Assembly (NCBI RefSeq): GCF_023822025.1
Contig: NZ_CP082909.1
Span: forward strand, 3,214,001 to 3,278,000
Direction: 5' to 3'
DNA length: 64,000 nt
DNA from: Endozoicomonas sp. 4G
GTDB lineage: Bacteria > Pseudomonadota > Gammaproteobacteria > Pseudomonadales > Endozoicomonadaceae
The number at the start of each line of letters is the position of its first letter. The stretch's first letter is position 1. The position numbers and the translations under genes were made by a program. Positions 24,103-34,296 of this stretch are shown here, piece after piece. Below the pieces are notes generated by a model. That model was not told the origin of the DNA and searched no databases. It worked only from the letters and a program-made list of their open reading frames with translations.

Positions 24103-24948
24103 ATGAATTACCTGAAGGACTTTGTCGGAGAGTTTATAGGCACGTTTATTCTAGTGTTATTCGGCTGCGGATCGGTGGCGGTGACGGTATTATTTTCTGC
24201 CCATGCCGGACTCTTTCAGGTGGCCATGGTCTGGGGGCTGGCAGTAACACTGGCGATTTACGCCACCCGACACCTTTCCTGTGCTCACCTCAATCCGGCG
24301 GTAAGCATTGCCATGGTAGTCAGCCGTCGGATGCCTGTGACCTTGCTTCCCTGCTATCTGATTGCCCAGTTCGCCGGTGCATTTGTGGCGGCGGCCCTGC
24401 TTTACCTGCTTTTCTCCAGCTCAATCATGCAGTTCGAGTTAACACATGACATTGTCCGTGGTACCGAGTCGTCCATAGCCAGCGCCATGATATTTGGTGA
24501 GTATTACCCCAATCCGATGGCCGGACAGGTCGCTTCTGTTTCCACTGCCAATGCTTTCTTTGCCGAGTGTACCGGTACATTTGTCCTGGTATTTATGATT
24601 CTCGTTCTTACCGAAGCCTGCAATACCGGGCGACCCGATCAGGCTCTGGCACCGCTGTTTATCGGGTTGACCGTTGCCGTTATCATCTCCATTATTGCGC
24701 CACTGACTCAGGCAGGACTCAACCCGGCCAGAGATTTATCGCCCCGGCTATTGGCTTCAATGTCCGGCTGGGCGGGCGCAGCGTTTCCGGATGATCACTA
24801 TGGCTTTTTGACGGTGTATGTTTTAGGTCCAATTACCGGGGGCATCATGGCCGCTTTATGTTTTATGGGTGTTGCTGAACCGCTGATGAAGCATACGACA
24901 GCTGAAGAACATAACAAAAGCGACACAACACCCCCTCATGGCAAATGA
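24103..24948 (+). CDS. Aquaporin/glycerol facilitator family channel, probably arsenic-related
   Basis: The 281-residue protein has six membrane helices and the two half-helix motifs LNPAVS and LNPARD of the MIP family; the second resembles glycerol facilitators. ATG at 24103 is chosen because a GGGGGAG ribosome-binding site precedes it. It is followed after about 40 bp by an ArsM-type methyltransferase. In other bacteria aquaglyceroporins next to ars genes pass arsenite or methylated arsenicals; that substrate is inferred from the neighbour only. No ArsR-type repressor is visible nearby. Confidence 0.75.
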   Translation: MNYLKDFVGEFIGTFILVLFGCGSVAVTVLFSAHAGLFQVAMVWGLAVTLAIYATRHLSCAHLNPAVSIAMVVSRRMPVTLLPCYLIAQFAGAFVAAALLYLLFSSSIMQFELTHDIVRGTESSIASAMIFGEYYPNPMAGQVASVSTANAFFAECTGTFVLVFMILVLTEACNTGRPDQALAPLFIGLTVAVIISIIAPLTQAGLNPARDLSPRLLASMSGWAGAAFPDDHYGFLTVYVLGPITGGIMAALCFMGVAEPLMKHTTAEEHNKSDTTPPHGK

Positions 24949-24987
24949 CAAGTCTGTGTTGCGCGTACGTTATCAAAGGTGATGACA

Positions 24988-26046
24988 ATGAATAGCCACT
25001 CCGTTAATCATCAAATCCTGAAAGAGTACTATGGTCGAGTTCTCAGCAGCACAAAGGATCTTAAAACCAATGCCTGCTGTTCTGATCCCGGCGCAATGCC
25101 TGTTCACGTCCGGGACATCCTGAAACAGATCGACCCAGCCATTACTGACCGGTTTTACGGCTGCGGCTCACCCATCCCATCCGCTCTTGAAGGATGCCGG
25201 GTACTGGATCTTGGTTGCGGCACCGGCAGGGACAGTTACATTATTGCCAGTCTGGTGGGAGCACAGGGCTATGTTATCGGTATCGATATGACTGATGAAC
25301 AATTAGGAGTGGCCAGAAAGCACATTCCTTCCATGATGGAGAAGTTTGGCTTTGAGCAGCCCAATATCGACTTCAGGCAAGGTTATATTGAAGATCTGCA
25401 AACGCCGGGCATAGAAGATAATTCCATTGATGTGGTGATTTCCAACTGCGTGATAAACCTCTCACCCAATAAAGAGGAAGTGTTCAAAGAGATTTTCCGG
25501 GTACTGAAACCCGGTGGCGAACTGCTTTTCAGTGACGTATTTTCCGGTCAGCGAGTACCTGACCCGCTAAAAGACGACCCAGTGCTGATGGGAGAATGCC
25601 TCAGTGGCGCTTTGTATATTGAAGATTTCCGTCGAATGCTAACCAGTCTGGGCTACCCGGACTACCGGTTACTTTCTGCTGGTCCAATCACCATTGCCAA
25701 TCAACAGGTCGAACAAAAAATTGGCAATATTGATTTTCAATCCCTGACCGTTCGAGCGTTCAAACTGGATCAGCTTGAAGATATCTGTGAAGACTATGGA
25801 CAGGTGGCTATTTACAACGGCACACTCCCGGAACACCCCCACTTTTTCCAGCTGGACGACCACCACCGGTTTATCAACGGCAAACCAATGCTGGTGTGCG
25901 GCAATACCGCGGCCATGGTGCAGGATACCCGATATGGCAGACACTTTACCGTGCATGGTAGCCGAAACACCCATTACGGCCCTTTTAACTGCCTGCCGGT
26001 AGTCGCTGACAATGAGCCAGGTTGTACGACGGGCGCCTGCTGCTGA
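24988..26046 (+). CDS. arsM: Arsenite S-adenosylmethionine methyltransferase
   Basis: The protein of about 352 residues has the SAM-binding motif VLDLGCGTGRDSYI and the ArsM signature GYVIGIDMTDEQL. Conserved cysteines occur in NACCSDP near the N-terminus, ISNCVINLSP and GECLSGALY, matching the arsenic-binding cysteines of the family. The C-terminus ends in GCTTGACC. ATG at 24988 is preferred over GTG at 24979 because an AAAGGTG site lies 6 bp upstream. The enzyme would methylate As(III), giving detoxification by volatilisation or export. It forms a pair with the aquaporin gene and faces plsX convergently. Confidence 0.85.
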   Translation: MNSHSVNHQILKEYYGRVLSSTKDLKTNACCSDPGAMPVHVRDILKQIDPAITDRFYGCGSPIPSALEGCRVLDLGCGTGRDSYIIASLVGAQGYVIGIDMTDEQLGVARKHIPSMMEKFGFEQPNIDFRQGYIEDLQTPGIEDNSIDVVISNCVINLSPNKEEVFKEIFRVLKPGGELLFSDVFSGQRVPDPLKDDPVLMGECLSGALYIEDFRRMLTSLGYPDYRLLSAGPITIANQQVEQKIGNIDFQSLTVRAFKLDQLEDICEDYGQVAIYNGTLPEHPHFFQLDDHHRFINGKPMLVCGNTAAMVQDTRYGRHFTVHGSRNTHYGPFNCLPVVADNEPGCTTGACC

Positions 26047-26072
26047 GGAGCACAATTAGATGAGGAGCAGGG

Positions 26073-27119
26073 TTAAAGCAACCGCTCTTCAACCTCTTGA
26101 GCGATTTTGGCTGGAACGTCGTTTTGCGCTTCTTGCACCGCCTGGCAAATCGCTCGATAGAAACCCTCTTCATCGGCTCCACCGTGACTCTTGATCACAA
26201 TCCCCTGCAAACCGAGCAAACTGGCACCATTATGCAGTACCGGGTCAATCTTGCGATTCAGTTCTTTCAGCAGAGGCGAGATGAGAAAATAAAGAAACCG
26301 GTTTAACAGGGAGCGTTGAAAAATGGATCTCAGGCCATCACGCACCAGGTTGGCAACACCCTCTCCGGTTTTCAGGGCAACATTGCCTGCGAAACCGTCG
26401 CAAACAATCACATCAGCCCGACTACTGAAAATATCGTGCCCCTCGACAAAACCGATGTAATCCAGTCCCTGCTGCACTTCAAGCTTTTCCAGAAGCAGGT
26501 GGTGCGCCAGCCTGACCTGCTCATTCCCCTTCATTTCTTCGGTACCAATGTTCAGCAAAGCCACCTTCGGAGATTCCACACCATGCACAGATGCGGCCAG
26601 CTGAGCCCCCATAATGGCAAACTGGTAAAGATGCATGGAGGTACAATCAACATTCGCCCCCATATCCATCAGCAGGGTACTGCCATTGACGGTGGGCACA
26701 CTGGCCGCTATTGCCGGACGATCAATGCCTGCAAAGGTTTTAAGTACGTAGCGCCCCATTGCCATGAGCGCACCGGTATTACCGGCACTGACACAGGCTT
26801 GCGCCTCTCCCGTTGAGACCAGCTCAAGCACCTTCCACATGGAAGAATCTTTTTTGCCACGAAGCGCCAGCGAAGGTTTGTCATGCATGGCGACGGTTTT
26901 ATTGGCATGAATGAGGGTATAACGTGACCGATCGGAGTAATCGATATCGGAAAGATAGCCTTCGATCAGTTGTCGATCGCCGACCAGCAGAAGGTGAAGA
27001 GAAGAATAACGCTTGAGCGCTTTGACTGCGGCCCGGATACGAGAACGGGGACTGTCGTCCCCGCTCATTACATCAAGAGCAACCGTCGTTTTTGAATCTG
27101 CGTTTGCACCTGATGTCAT
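26073..27119 (-). CDS. plsX: Phosphate acyltransferase
   Basis: The 348-residue protein makes acyl-phosphate from acyl-ACP for phospholipid synthesis. Recognisable segments are VALDVMSGD, SAGNTGALMAMGRYVLKT, LLNIGTEEMKGNEQV and DVIVCDGFAGNVALKTGEG. It follows rpmF on the minus strand. The usual next gene, fabH, is missing; the strand direction changes immediately downstream. Confidence 0.95.
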   Translation of the reverse strand: MTSGANADSKTTVALDVMSGDDSPRSRIRAAVKALKRYSSLHLLLVGDRQLIEGYLSDIDYSDRSRYTLIHANKTVAMHDKPSLALRGKKDSSMWKVLELVSTGEAQACVSAGNTGALMAMGRYVLKTFAGIDRPAIAASVPTVNGSTLLMDMGANVDCTSMHLYQFAIMGAQLAASVHGVESPKVALLNIGTEEMKGNEQVRLAHHLLLEKLEVQQGLDYIGFVEGHDIFSSRADVIVCDGFAGNVALKTGEGVANLVRDGLRSIFQRSLLNRFLYFLISPLLKELNRKIDPVLHNGASLLGLQGIVIKSHGGADEEGFYRAICQAVQEAQNDVPAKIAQEVEERLL

Positions 27120-27189
27120 TTATTCCGCGCCCCTGGAAGACAGTGAAACAGCCACTGTGCCGACTCCCTTGGCTAACCTGCCAAAAGAC

Positions 27190-27369
27190 TCAGTCTTCGC
27201 TGGTTGCAACCACTTTCTTGCCACGGTAGAAACCTTCAGCAGAAACGTGGTGACGACGATGAGTCTCGCCGGAAGCTGCTTCTACAGACAGCTGAGCAGA
27301 AGTCAGACTGTCGTGGGAACGGCGCATGTTACGCTTGGAACGGGTTTTACGGTTTTGCTGAACAGCCAT
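27190..27369 (-). CDS. rpmF: 50S ribosomal protein L32
   Basis: The 59-residue basic protein begins [20 protein letters not shown], the typical L32 N-terminus, and contains HRRHHVS and GFYRGKKVV. It lies 3 bp after yceD, as in other gammaproteobacteria. Confidence 0.96.
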   Translation of the reverse strand: MAVQQNRKTRSKRNMRRSHDSLTSAQLSVEAASGETHRRHHVSAEGFYRGKKVVATSED

Positions 27370-27372
27370 GTG

Positions 27373-27936
27373 TCAACTCTCCTGGATCGTAGTATCTGTT
27401 TTCAATTTGGCCAGAACGCTGAAAGGGTTACTGCTCCTGCGCTCTTTATCTGCCTCAATGGCAGCTGCCCGAGCCTCTTCTTCAGACTCAGTGGTATAGT
27501 GTTGCTGAGCTGAACAGTCTTCAGGCGGATGATAGGCCACCAGCGGAAGTGCCAGAATCAGCTCTTCCTCGAGAATAGGCAATAATTCTACCAGCTCGTC
27601 ACCATACATCAATGGCTCAAAGTCTTCCGGCAGGGCTTTGGCCTGCTCGTCGGTCAGCACCCCCATCAAGTGGAGGTCAGCTCGCACCGGCAGCCTGGCC
27701 ACCTCCAGACAGCGCTGACAGATCATGCTCAGTTCCGCCTCAACATGCCCTTCCAGCACAACCCGGTTGTTTTCGCTCAATGAAAAGCGAAGGTTAATCT
27801 GGACATCGCCTTTGTCATCAACCAGACTGTCTGCCAGACGCTTGAACTGACTGAGCGCCAGCGAACCTTGAAACTGCCTGCCCTGACGCGCGAACTTACG
27901 CGGGTCGAAGGTTTTGGGTAATTGTCCGATAGCCAT
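27373..27936 (-). CDS. yceD: 23S rRNA accumulation protein YceD (DUF177)
   Basis: The 187-residue protein has the DUF177 pattern with a CxxC pair (MICQRCLEV) and the downstream motif DELVELLPILEEELILALP. It is needed for 23S rRNA accumulation in relatives and is the first gene of the yceD-rpmF-plsX unit. The ATG is divergent from maf across about 108 bp. Confidence 0.9.
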   Translation of the reverse strand: MAIGQLPKTFDPRKFARQGRQFQGSLALSQFKRLADSLVDDKGDVQINLRFSLSENNRVVLEGHVEAELSMICQRCLEVARLPVRADLHLMGVLTDEQAKALPEDFEPLMYGDELVELLPILEEELILALPLVAYHPPEDCSAQQHYTTESEEEARAAAIEADKERRSSNPFSVLAKLKTDTTIQES

Positions 27937-28044
27937 GAGCTCACGGGTTGATTGTCATAGGCGCGCCATAATAGGGGCTAGAAAAGCCCCTGTCAAAGGG
28001 TTTAACCGCATTCAACCAGGAACCAATCTGAGCAACCAAATTTT

Positions 28045-28629
28045 ATGAACATCATTCTGGCTTCCAGCTCTCCTTACCGTAAATCTTTACTCGAAAAACT
28101 CCGCCTTCCTTTTCAATGCTGCTCACCCGATATTGACGAAACACCCCTGGCTGGCGAGTCCGCAGAAGAGCTGACCCAACGGCTTTCCAGAGAAAAGGCC
28201 CTGGCTCTCAAGACTCAATATCCTGAACACCTGATTATTGCTTCAGATCAGGCCGCACAACTCAACGAAACCATTCTTGGCAAACCCGGAACCATCCAGC
28301 AAGCCATCAAGCAACTGTCGGACTGCAACGGGCAGTCAGTGACTTTTTATACCAGCCTTTGCCTGCTCAACACCCAAACCAGCCAATACCAGGTTGATAC
28401 AGTGCCTTATACCGTTCACTTCAGGACCCTGAAAAGAATCGAAATTGAGAACTATGTGAAGCTGGAAAGACCGCTTGACTGCGCAGGCAGCTTTAAATGC
28501 GAAGGGCTGGGCATCAGCCTTTTTTCCAAAATGGAAGGTGACGATCCAAACAGTCTGATTGGCCTGCCACTGGTACGGCTGAACCATATGCTGATGAACG
28601 AAGGCGTTAACCCTTTGCTCCCCCACTAA
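28045..28629 (+). CDS. yceF: Maf-family nucleoside triphosphate pyrophosphatase (YceF type)
   Basis: The 194-residue protein matches the YceF branch of Maf proteins: N-terminal ILASSSPYRKSLLEKL, DETP, SDQAAQL, GKPGT and DCAGSFKCEGLGISLF. The YceF branch hydrolyses 7-methyl-GTP and thereby keeps modified nucleotides out of nucleic acids. It is transcribed divergently from yceD, a conserved arrangement. Confidence 0.9.
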   Translation: MNIILASSSPYRKSLLEKLRLPFQCCSPDIDETPLAGESAEELTQRLSREKALALKTQYPEHLIIASDQAAQLNETILGKPGTIQQAIKQLSDCNGQSVTFYTSLCLLNTQTSQYQVDTVPYTVHFRTLKRIEIENYVKLERPLDCAGSFKCEGLGISLFSKMEGDDPNSLIGLPLVRLNHMLMNEGVNPLLPH

Positions 28630-28632
28630 TGC

Positions 28633-28662
28633 AAAAAAGGTCAGCGCGCTGCTGACCTTTTT
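28633..28662. terminator. Bidirectional terminator between maf and sppA
   Basis: A perfect 7-bp stem (GGTCAGC/GCTGACC, loop GCGCT) is flanked by six A on the left and a T run on the right. It serves the convergent maf and sppA genes on both strands. Confidence 0.9.
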
Positions 28663-28684
28663 CAGATTCTGATCACTTAAAACA

Positions 28685-29674
28685 TCACTGCAGTGACAGC
28701 GTGTTCAGCCCCAGAACTTTCACCATGGTTGAAGCGACTCCGGCTCCAAAATCTCTGGCAAAACGTTCTAACGGTGTTAAACGCAAAGAAAAATCGATAA
28801 TCTCTTCTTCACCAATCACTTCACGGGCAACGTAACCCGCACCACCCAGACCATCCAGCAGACCCAGTTCCACAGCCTGCTCACCGGTCCAGACCATGCC
28901 GGAAAAGATGTCTTTATTATCAGCCAGTCGATCACCACGCCCCTGCTTCACCACATCAATAAATTGACCATGGATCGTATCCAGAGACTGCTGCCAACGC
29001 TGAGTGGCTTCAACGTCCTGGGGCTGAAACGGATCGTTGAAGGCTTTGTGTTCGCCTGCCGTATAGACACGACGCGTCACTCCCAATTTCTCCAAAGCCT
29101 CAACAAAGCCAAAACCGGAAGAAATCACACCAATAGAACCCACCAGACTGGCTTTATCGGCATAAATTTTGTCAGCCGCTGCCGCCACGTAGTAACCACC
29201 TGAAGCACCAATATCCATAATCACTGAGTAGAGAGGAGTCTCAGGATACAGCTCCCTCAGACGTCTTATCTCATCATAGATATATCCAGACTGAACCGGG
29301 CTACCACCCGGACTGTTAATACGCAGAATAACCCCTTTGGTTCCCTTGTCTTCAAAAGCCGCACGCAGCCCTGTCACTACAGAGTCAGCATCAACCTCGT
29401 CAGCACCAATAACACCGTTCAGGTCCACCAGAGCAGTATGGGATGATGTAGTGGTTGGAGTACTGGAAAAATCCGCATGCATAACGTTGTAGACAACACC
29501 AACAGACACAAACAACCAGACAAAGGTCAGAAGCTTGAAGAAAATCCCCCAGCGGCGTGCACGACGCTGCTCTTTCAATGCCCCTTGAGCCAGACCTTCT
29601 ACCAACTTCCAGGCACGCCCATCCTGTTCATTTGACTGCTCATAGTCATCACTCTCATTCCATGAACTTCTCAC
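28685..29674 (-). CDS. sppA: Signal peptide peptidase SppA (short form)
   Basis: The 329-residue inner-membrane serine protease has one membrane helix (about residues 46-64) and a ClpP-like fold. The nucleophile lies in GASGGYYVAAAAD and the general base Lys in DKASLVGSIGVI; LRINSPGGSPVQS is also visible. It degrades released signal peptides. GTG is the start. The position between rluC and maf/yceD is common in Pseudomonas relatives. Confidence 0.9.
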   Translation of the reverse strand: MRSSWNESDDYEQSNEQDGRAWKLVEGLAQGALKEQRRARRWGIFFKLLTFVWLFVSVGVVYNVMHADFSSTPTTTSSHTALVDLNGVIGADEVDADSVVTGLRAAFEDKGTKGVILRINSPGGSPVQSGYIYDEIRRLRELYPETPLYSVIMDIGASGGYYVAAAADKIYADKASLVGSIGVISSGFGFVEALEKLGVTRRVYTAGEHKAFNDPFQPQDVEATQRWQQSLDTIHGQFIDVVKQGRGDRLADNKDIFSGMVWTGEQAVELGLLDGLGGAGYVAREVIGEEEIIDFSLRLTPLERFARDFGAGVASTMVKVLGLNTLSLQ

Positions 29675-29762
29675 TCAACTTGCTCCTGTTATTTTAAAAA
29701 AAACTTTCCTGTTCTCTATACGACCACGATAGAAAAACAGTTCTTTCTCTGCGCCTGCCCAG

Positions 29763-30746
29763 TCAATCCCTGAACGCCCCCAGCACACCATCCAGATCTT
29801 CCGGCAAAGGGGCATCCATTGTCAAAGCCTGTCCGTCTGGCAAAACCAGCTTCAGCCTGGCGGCATGGAGAAACAGTCGCTTCAAACCAAATTCCCTGAA
29901 CCGTTTATTGTCTTCATCTGATGTGTATTTGTTATCACCAAGAATCGGGTACCCGGCATGCAGGCAATGCACCCTGATCTGATGGGTTCTACCGGTAACA
30001 GGACTGGCCTCTACCAGAGTGGCCACCTGATCGGCATAACTGAACCGCTCCAGCACTTTGTACAGGGTTTTTGAACGCTTACCTTCTACATCAACCGTCA
30101 CAATGCGCTCTCCGGAACGAAGCGTGTTTTTCAACAAAGGCGCATTCACCAGAACTTTTCTACTGGGCCAGCGACCCAGAACGAGGGCATTGTAGATTTT
30201 GCTGATTTTGTCTTCCCTCAGCTGAGCATGAAGATAACGAAGCATGCTTCGCTTTTTGGCAATCATCAGGCAGCCTGACGTATCCCGATCCAAACGATGC
30301 ACCAACTCCAGGCCTCGTGCCTCGGGGCGGATATTTCTGAGTGTCTCAATAACGCCATAGGAAATACCACTGCCACCATGAACAGCAATACCCGCTGGTT
30401 TATTGATAATGATCAGAGAGTTATCTTCATAAAGGATGGCGTCTTCCAACTTCTGGGCAATAACAGCTCCGGGGGCTGCCTTGGGTGCTTTTTCGGACAC
30501 TCTGACAGGTGGCACCCTTAGCAGATCACCATCCTGCAGGCGATAATCTGCTGTCACACGCTTTTTATTTACGCGAACCTCACCTTTGCGGATGATCCTG
30601 TAAACCCGGGTTTTGGGTACGCCTTTAAGAATCCGTACCAGATAATTATCAACCCGCTGCCCGGCATCTTCGCTATCAATATTGATCATTTTTACCGCTG
30701 GACGGGGTTCCCCGGCTGGCCGGGAGTCGTTCTGATGTCTATCCAT
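29763..30746 (-). CDS. rluC: 23S rRNA pseudouridine synthase
   Basis: The 327-residue protein has an N-terminal S4 RNA-binding domain (about residues 25-80, [11 protein letters not shown] to RVPPVRV) and the RluA-type catalytic motif [16 protein letters not shown] with the catalytic Asp. RluC modifies U955, U2504 and U2580 of E. coli 23S rRNA. It is divergent from rne across a 568-bp gap, the typical rluC-rne arrangement. Confidence 0.93.
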   Translation of the reverse strand: MDRHQNDSRPAGEPRPAVKMINIDSEDAGQRVDNYLVRILKGVPKTRVYRIIRKGEVRVNKKRVTADYRLQDGDLLRVPPVRVSEKAPKAAPGAVIAQKLEDAILYEDNSLIIINKPAGIAVHGGSGISYGVIETLRNIRPEARGLELVHRLDRDTSGCLMIAKKRSMLRYLHAQLREDKISKIYNALVLGRWPSRKVLVNAPLLKNTLRSGERIVTVDVEGKRSKTLYKVLERFSYADQVATLVEASPVTGRTHQIRVHCLHAGYPILGDNKYTSDEDNKRFREFGLKRLFLHAARLKLVLPDGQALTMDAPLPEDLDGVLGAFRD

Positions 30747-31314
30747 TGCGCTATAGTATCAGCTTTACCTCATTTGAAGCACTTACTGATTACTGATATA
30801 GTTGTGGCACTGCCCTGTGCATATCCGAAAGGGCAGTTCGATTTACGAAACCTGAGAGCGGCCGGCAGCGGGATTGGCAAGTACCAAAGACCCATAAAGC
30901 CATTTAAACCAGAGCCGATGACACTCAGGACAGATGAAACACCATCACGGCTCAGCCGTGTAAGATAAACTGCGCTACTCTCTGTCAAGCAGTGCACCCC
31001 GGATTCCGGGCGTGAGGAAAACTCCGGGAAAATTGACATTATCATCGGCCATTTTTTTATCGAGCCTTTTGCTATTGATAAACGCCGAAAACTCCCGGCA
31101 AAACTTAATTCCCCGCCCAGGGTGACCCGTCCGGATCAGGACCTGGTCACCAGTTTGATGCTACGTCGTTACAAAGCAGGTTAGAGAAGTACTGGGAAGT
31201 AACCCCGGTAGCACAGATTAAAAACCGGCAGTTCCGCATCAGTGACGGACCGGAAGACAAGAAATCGGGCAGTGCCGGCTTGAGAGGCTAGCCTCTGAAT
31301 TTATTCGGTACTCT
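30747..31314 (+). promoter_or_regulatory. Gene-free rluC-rne intergenic region with structured rne leader
   Basis: No convincing gene is present in 568 bp. The right half probably forms the long 5' untranslated region of rne. A two-tier hairpin (GGTGACC/GGTCACC outer stem at 31121-31151, GTCC/GGAC inner stem) and a 14-bp palindrome (AGAGGCTAGCCTCT at 31283-31296) lie in it. In E. coli the rne leader hairpins let RNase E repress its own mRNA; the same role here is inferred from position and structure. Confidence 0.5.
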
Positions 31315-34245
31315 ATGAAGAGAATGTTAATCAACGCAACTCAGTCTGAAGAGTTGCGCGTTGCGCTGGTTGATGGCCAGCGCCTTTACGACCTGGACAT
31401 TGAGTCCGGGGCTCGTAAACAGAAAAAGGCCAATATCTACAAAGGAAAAATCACCCGGGTTGAACCCAGCCTGGAAGCTGCCTTTGTCGATTTTGGCGCT
31501 GAACGTCACGGATTCCTCCCCCTGAAGGAGATCTCCCGGGAATACTTCTGCGCTCCTCACCAGGGTGGTCGCCCCAATATCAGGGACGTCATCAAGGAAG
31601 GGCAGGAAGTCATTATCCAGGTAGATAAGGAAGAACGTGGCAATAAAGGCGCTGCCCTCACGACCCTGGTCAGCCTGGCCGGTCGTTACCTGGTTCTGAT
31701 GCCTAACAACCCGAGAGCCGGTGGCATTTCCCGGCGTATCGAAGGTGATGAGCGAGCCGAACTTCGTGAGATCCTCAGCAACCTTAATATCCCTTCCGAA
31801 ATGGGTGTTATTGTCCGCACAGCAGGCCTTGGCTGCTCCAGGGAAGAGCTTCAGTGGGATCTCGACTACCTGCTGCAACTCTGGAGTTCCATCAAGGATG
31901 CAGCGCAAAAGCCTGCGCCCATGCTGATTTATCAGGAAAGCAACGTTATCATTCGTGCGATCCGCGACTATCTGCGCCAGGACATTGGTGAAGTTCTGAT
32001 TGATAAAACCAGCGTATTTGATGAAGCCCTGGATTTTATCAAGCAGGTCATGCCTCAATACCAACACAAGGTCAAGCTGTATAAAGACAGCATTCCGCTG
32101 TTCAACCGCTTCCAGATCGAATCCCAGATTGAAACCGCCTTCCAGCGGGAAGTTAAGCTACCCTCCGGCGGCTCGATTGTTATTGACCCCACAGAAGCGC
32201 TTGTTTCCATCGACATCAACTCCGCCCGTGCAACCCGTGGTGGCGATATTGAAGAAACCGCGCTGAACACCAACCTGGAAGCAGCTGATGAAATCGCCCG
32301 ACAACTCAGACTCCGCGATATCGGCGGCCTGATTGTGATCGACTTCATTGACATGAGCCACAACCGCAACCAGCGTGAAGTTGAGAACCGTATCCGTCAG
32401 GCACTGTCCATGGACCGTGCGCGCGTTCAGACAGGACGCATTTCTCTTTTCGGTCTGCTGGAAATGTCACGTCAACGTCTGCGCCCATCACTGGGTGAAA
32501 CCAGTGGCGTGGTCTGCCCAAGATGCTCCGGCCAGGGCACTATCCGCGACATTGAATCCCTGGCCCTGTCTATCCTGCGCCTGATTGAAGAAGAAGCCCT
32601 GAAAGACAAGACTTCTGAAATCCGTGCCCAGGTACCCGTCTCGGTTGCCGCATTCCTGCTGAACGAGAAACGACAGACCATTGCCAAGATTGAGAAGCGA
32701 CATAAGATTCGTATCGTTGCGATCCCCAATCCTAACCTTGAAACACCGCATTACGACGTCCAGCGCCTGAGAGACGATCACGTACTGGAAGGCTCCGAAA
32801 GCAGCTACGAAATCATCTCCGCCGAAGAGCCGCAGGAAGAAAAAGCGACTGCTCCCCAGACCAGGGCTAATCCACGTCAGGAAGCCGCAGTTAAAAACGT
32901 AACTCCGACTCAACCGGCGCCCGCTCAAGCTGAAAAGCAAGGCCTGCTCAAGTCGTTTGTGAAAGCCATTGGTGGCCTCTTCACAGCCGAAGAAACTCCG
33001 GTAAAGCCTGTCCGGACCGAAACTCGCAAGACTGCCCATCAGCAGCGTCAGCCAAGGGATCGTGACAACCAGCAGCGCGACTATCAACAACGGGATCATC
33101 GTACCCAGCGCCAGCAACGCAACAAGCCACCGCATCGCAGGGAACAGCCCGATGATCGCCAGGCTCGCAACGAACGTCGTCGCAGTGGTCGCCAGCAGGA
33201 CGAGAGAAAAGACAACACCGCCCGCCAGGAACGCAGTGTTCATCAGCAGCCGGAAGAGCGCAGCCCCCGTCGCCAGCCGCAGGAAAGAAGAGAGCGCCGT
33301 GAGCCTGTAGCAGAACAGAGGCATCAGGATCCGGCCATTTCCGAGCAGCAGGAAGATAACCGCCGCCGTCGCCGCCCGGGCTCTGCACATCGCAGAAGAA
33401 GCAACCGTCCTTCCCAGAGAGACCGTAGCCAGGTGGAACAACCGGTACTGCCTTCACTGTCTCAACCTGAAGAGATCAGGACGGAAGCACCAGCGCAACC
33501 TGATGCCACCAGAGCGCCTGCGGCTAATAGAGAGCTTGTAGAACAGACCTCGCACAAACAGAGTGCCAGACCGGCTCCCCGACAGGAAGCAAAAGCGTCG
33601 CAGGAAGCCCCAGCTAAAAAGATGGTTGCCAGAGAGCCTGAACAAAAAGCTGCTCATCAACCAGTCGAGGTGACCGCCGAAACGCCTGCAACCAGACAGA
33701 CTGAAGCAGCAGTCAGCAAACCAGCTCCTGCCACCGGGCAGAAGCCTGTGACTGAAACCTCGCAGCCTAAAGCAGCCAGTGCCCAGCCGGTTACTGAAAC
33801 ACCTGAAACAGCCGCACCTCGCATGACTGAAATGGCTAAGGCCGTCGCTGCCAGCAGCCACAGGGAACCAACCCCTCTTCAGCAGCCGAATGTTCCGGTT
33901 CAGCCAAGTGCCAGGCCCCCGGCTGTAAAAGCAGAAGAATCGGTCAAGCCAGCGATTGAGACCCCCAGGGAAGTCATTCCGGCACCAGTTACTGAAGAAG
34001 CTGCACCTCAAAAGCAGGAAGCACCCAAAGCAGTTGAACCTGAAGTTGCGGCCGAACCAACGTCAAATGTTGTTGAGTTCAACAAAAAGGAAGAGTCTGC
34101 TCCCCGCCGCAGACGCAGCCGGGCTCACAACGACCCTCGAATGAAGCATCGCCAGGAGCAACAACAGGCCGCAGCCGCCCAGCAGTCTGACAACAAGCCA
34201 TCCGGAGATCGGCAATCCGCTGCCTCTGCGTCACAGGAACATTAA
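31315..34245 (+). CDS. rne: Ribonuclease E
   Basis: The 976-residue endoribonuclease is the core of the RNA degradosome. The N-terminal half has an S1 domain (about residues 37-118), the catalytic aspartates in [11 protein letters not shown] and VIDFIDM, and the zinc-link CPRCSGQG. The C-terminal half (from about 510) is disordered, rich in Arg, Gln, Pro and Glu, and is the expected scaffold region, with arginine-rich RNA-binding segments. A hairpin terminator follows 10 bp after the stop. Confidence 0.96.
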   Translation: MKRMLINATQSEELRVALVDGQRLYDLDIESGARKQKKANIYKGKITRVEPSLEAAFVDFGAERHGFLPLKEISREYFCAPHQGGRPNIRDVIKEGQEVIIQVDKEERGNKGAALTTLVSLAGRYLVLMPNNPRAGGISRRIEGDERAELREILSNLNIPSEMGVIVRTAGLGCSREELQWDLDYLLQLWSSIKDAAQKPAPMLIYQESNVIIRAIRDYLRQDIGEVLIDKTSVFDEALDFIKQVMPQYQHKVKLYKDSIPLFNRFQIESQIETAFQREVKLPSGGSIVIDPTEALVSIDINSARATRGGDIEETALNTNLEAADEIARQLRLRDIGGLIVIDFIDMSHNRNQREVENRIRQALSMDRARVQTGRISLFGLLEMSRQRLRPSLGETSGVVCPRCSGQGTIRDIESLALSILRLIEEEALKDKTSEIRAQVPVSVAAFLLNEKRQTIAKIEKRHKIRIVAIPNPNLETPHYDVQRLRDDHVLEGSESSYEIISAEEPQEEKATAPQTRANPRQEAAVKNVTPTQPAPAQAEKQGLLKSFVKAIGGLFTAEETPVKPVRTETRKTAHQQRQPRDRDNQQRDYQQRDHRTQRQQRNKPPHRREQPDDRQARNERRRSGRQQDERKDNTARQERSVHQQPEERSPRRQPQERRERREPVAEQRHQDPAISEQQEDNRRRRRPGSAHRRRSNRPSQRDRSQVEQPVLPSLSQPEEIRTEAPAQPDATRAPAANRELVEQTSHKQSARPAPRQEAKASQEAPAKKMVAREPEQKAAHQPVEVTAETPATRQTEAAVSKPAPATGQKPVTETSQPKAASAQPVTETPETAAPRMTEMAKAVAASSHREPTPLQQPNVPVQPSARPPAVKAEESVKPAIETPREVIPAPVTEEAAPQKQEAPKAVEPEVAAEPTSNVVEFNKKEESAPRRRRSRAHNDPRMKHRQEQQQAAAAQQSDNKPSGDRQSAASASQEH

Positions 34246-34252
34246 TAATCAG

Positions 34253-34277
34253 GCCCGGTGAGCCATCACCGGGCTTT
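34253..34277 (+). terminator. rne terminator
   Basis: A perfect 9-bp stem (GCCCGGTGA/TCACCGGGC) with a four-base loop and a short T run follows the rne stop. The glpR gene converges from the other side. Confidence 0.8.
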
Positions 34278-34296
34278 GATCGCTCCAGTGACGAGG

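Noticed and set aside
31000-31040. GAGGAAAACTCCGGG stretch resembling a conserved part of RNase P RNA
   Set aside because: The other conserved RNase P RNA blocks are not found nearby, so the likeness is superficial.
30770-31045. 91-codon minus-strand frame in the rluC-rne gap
   Set aside because: No domain, no ribosome-binding site, and overlap with the likely rne promoter/leader region.
32488-33441. 317-codon open frame antisense to rne
   Set aside because: The product is of low complexity and lies opposite the well-supported RNase E frame in its Arg/Gln-rich part.
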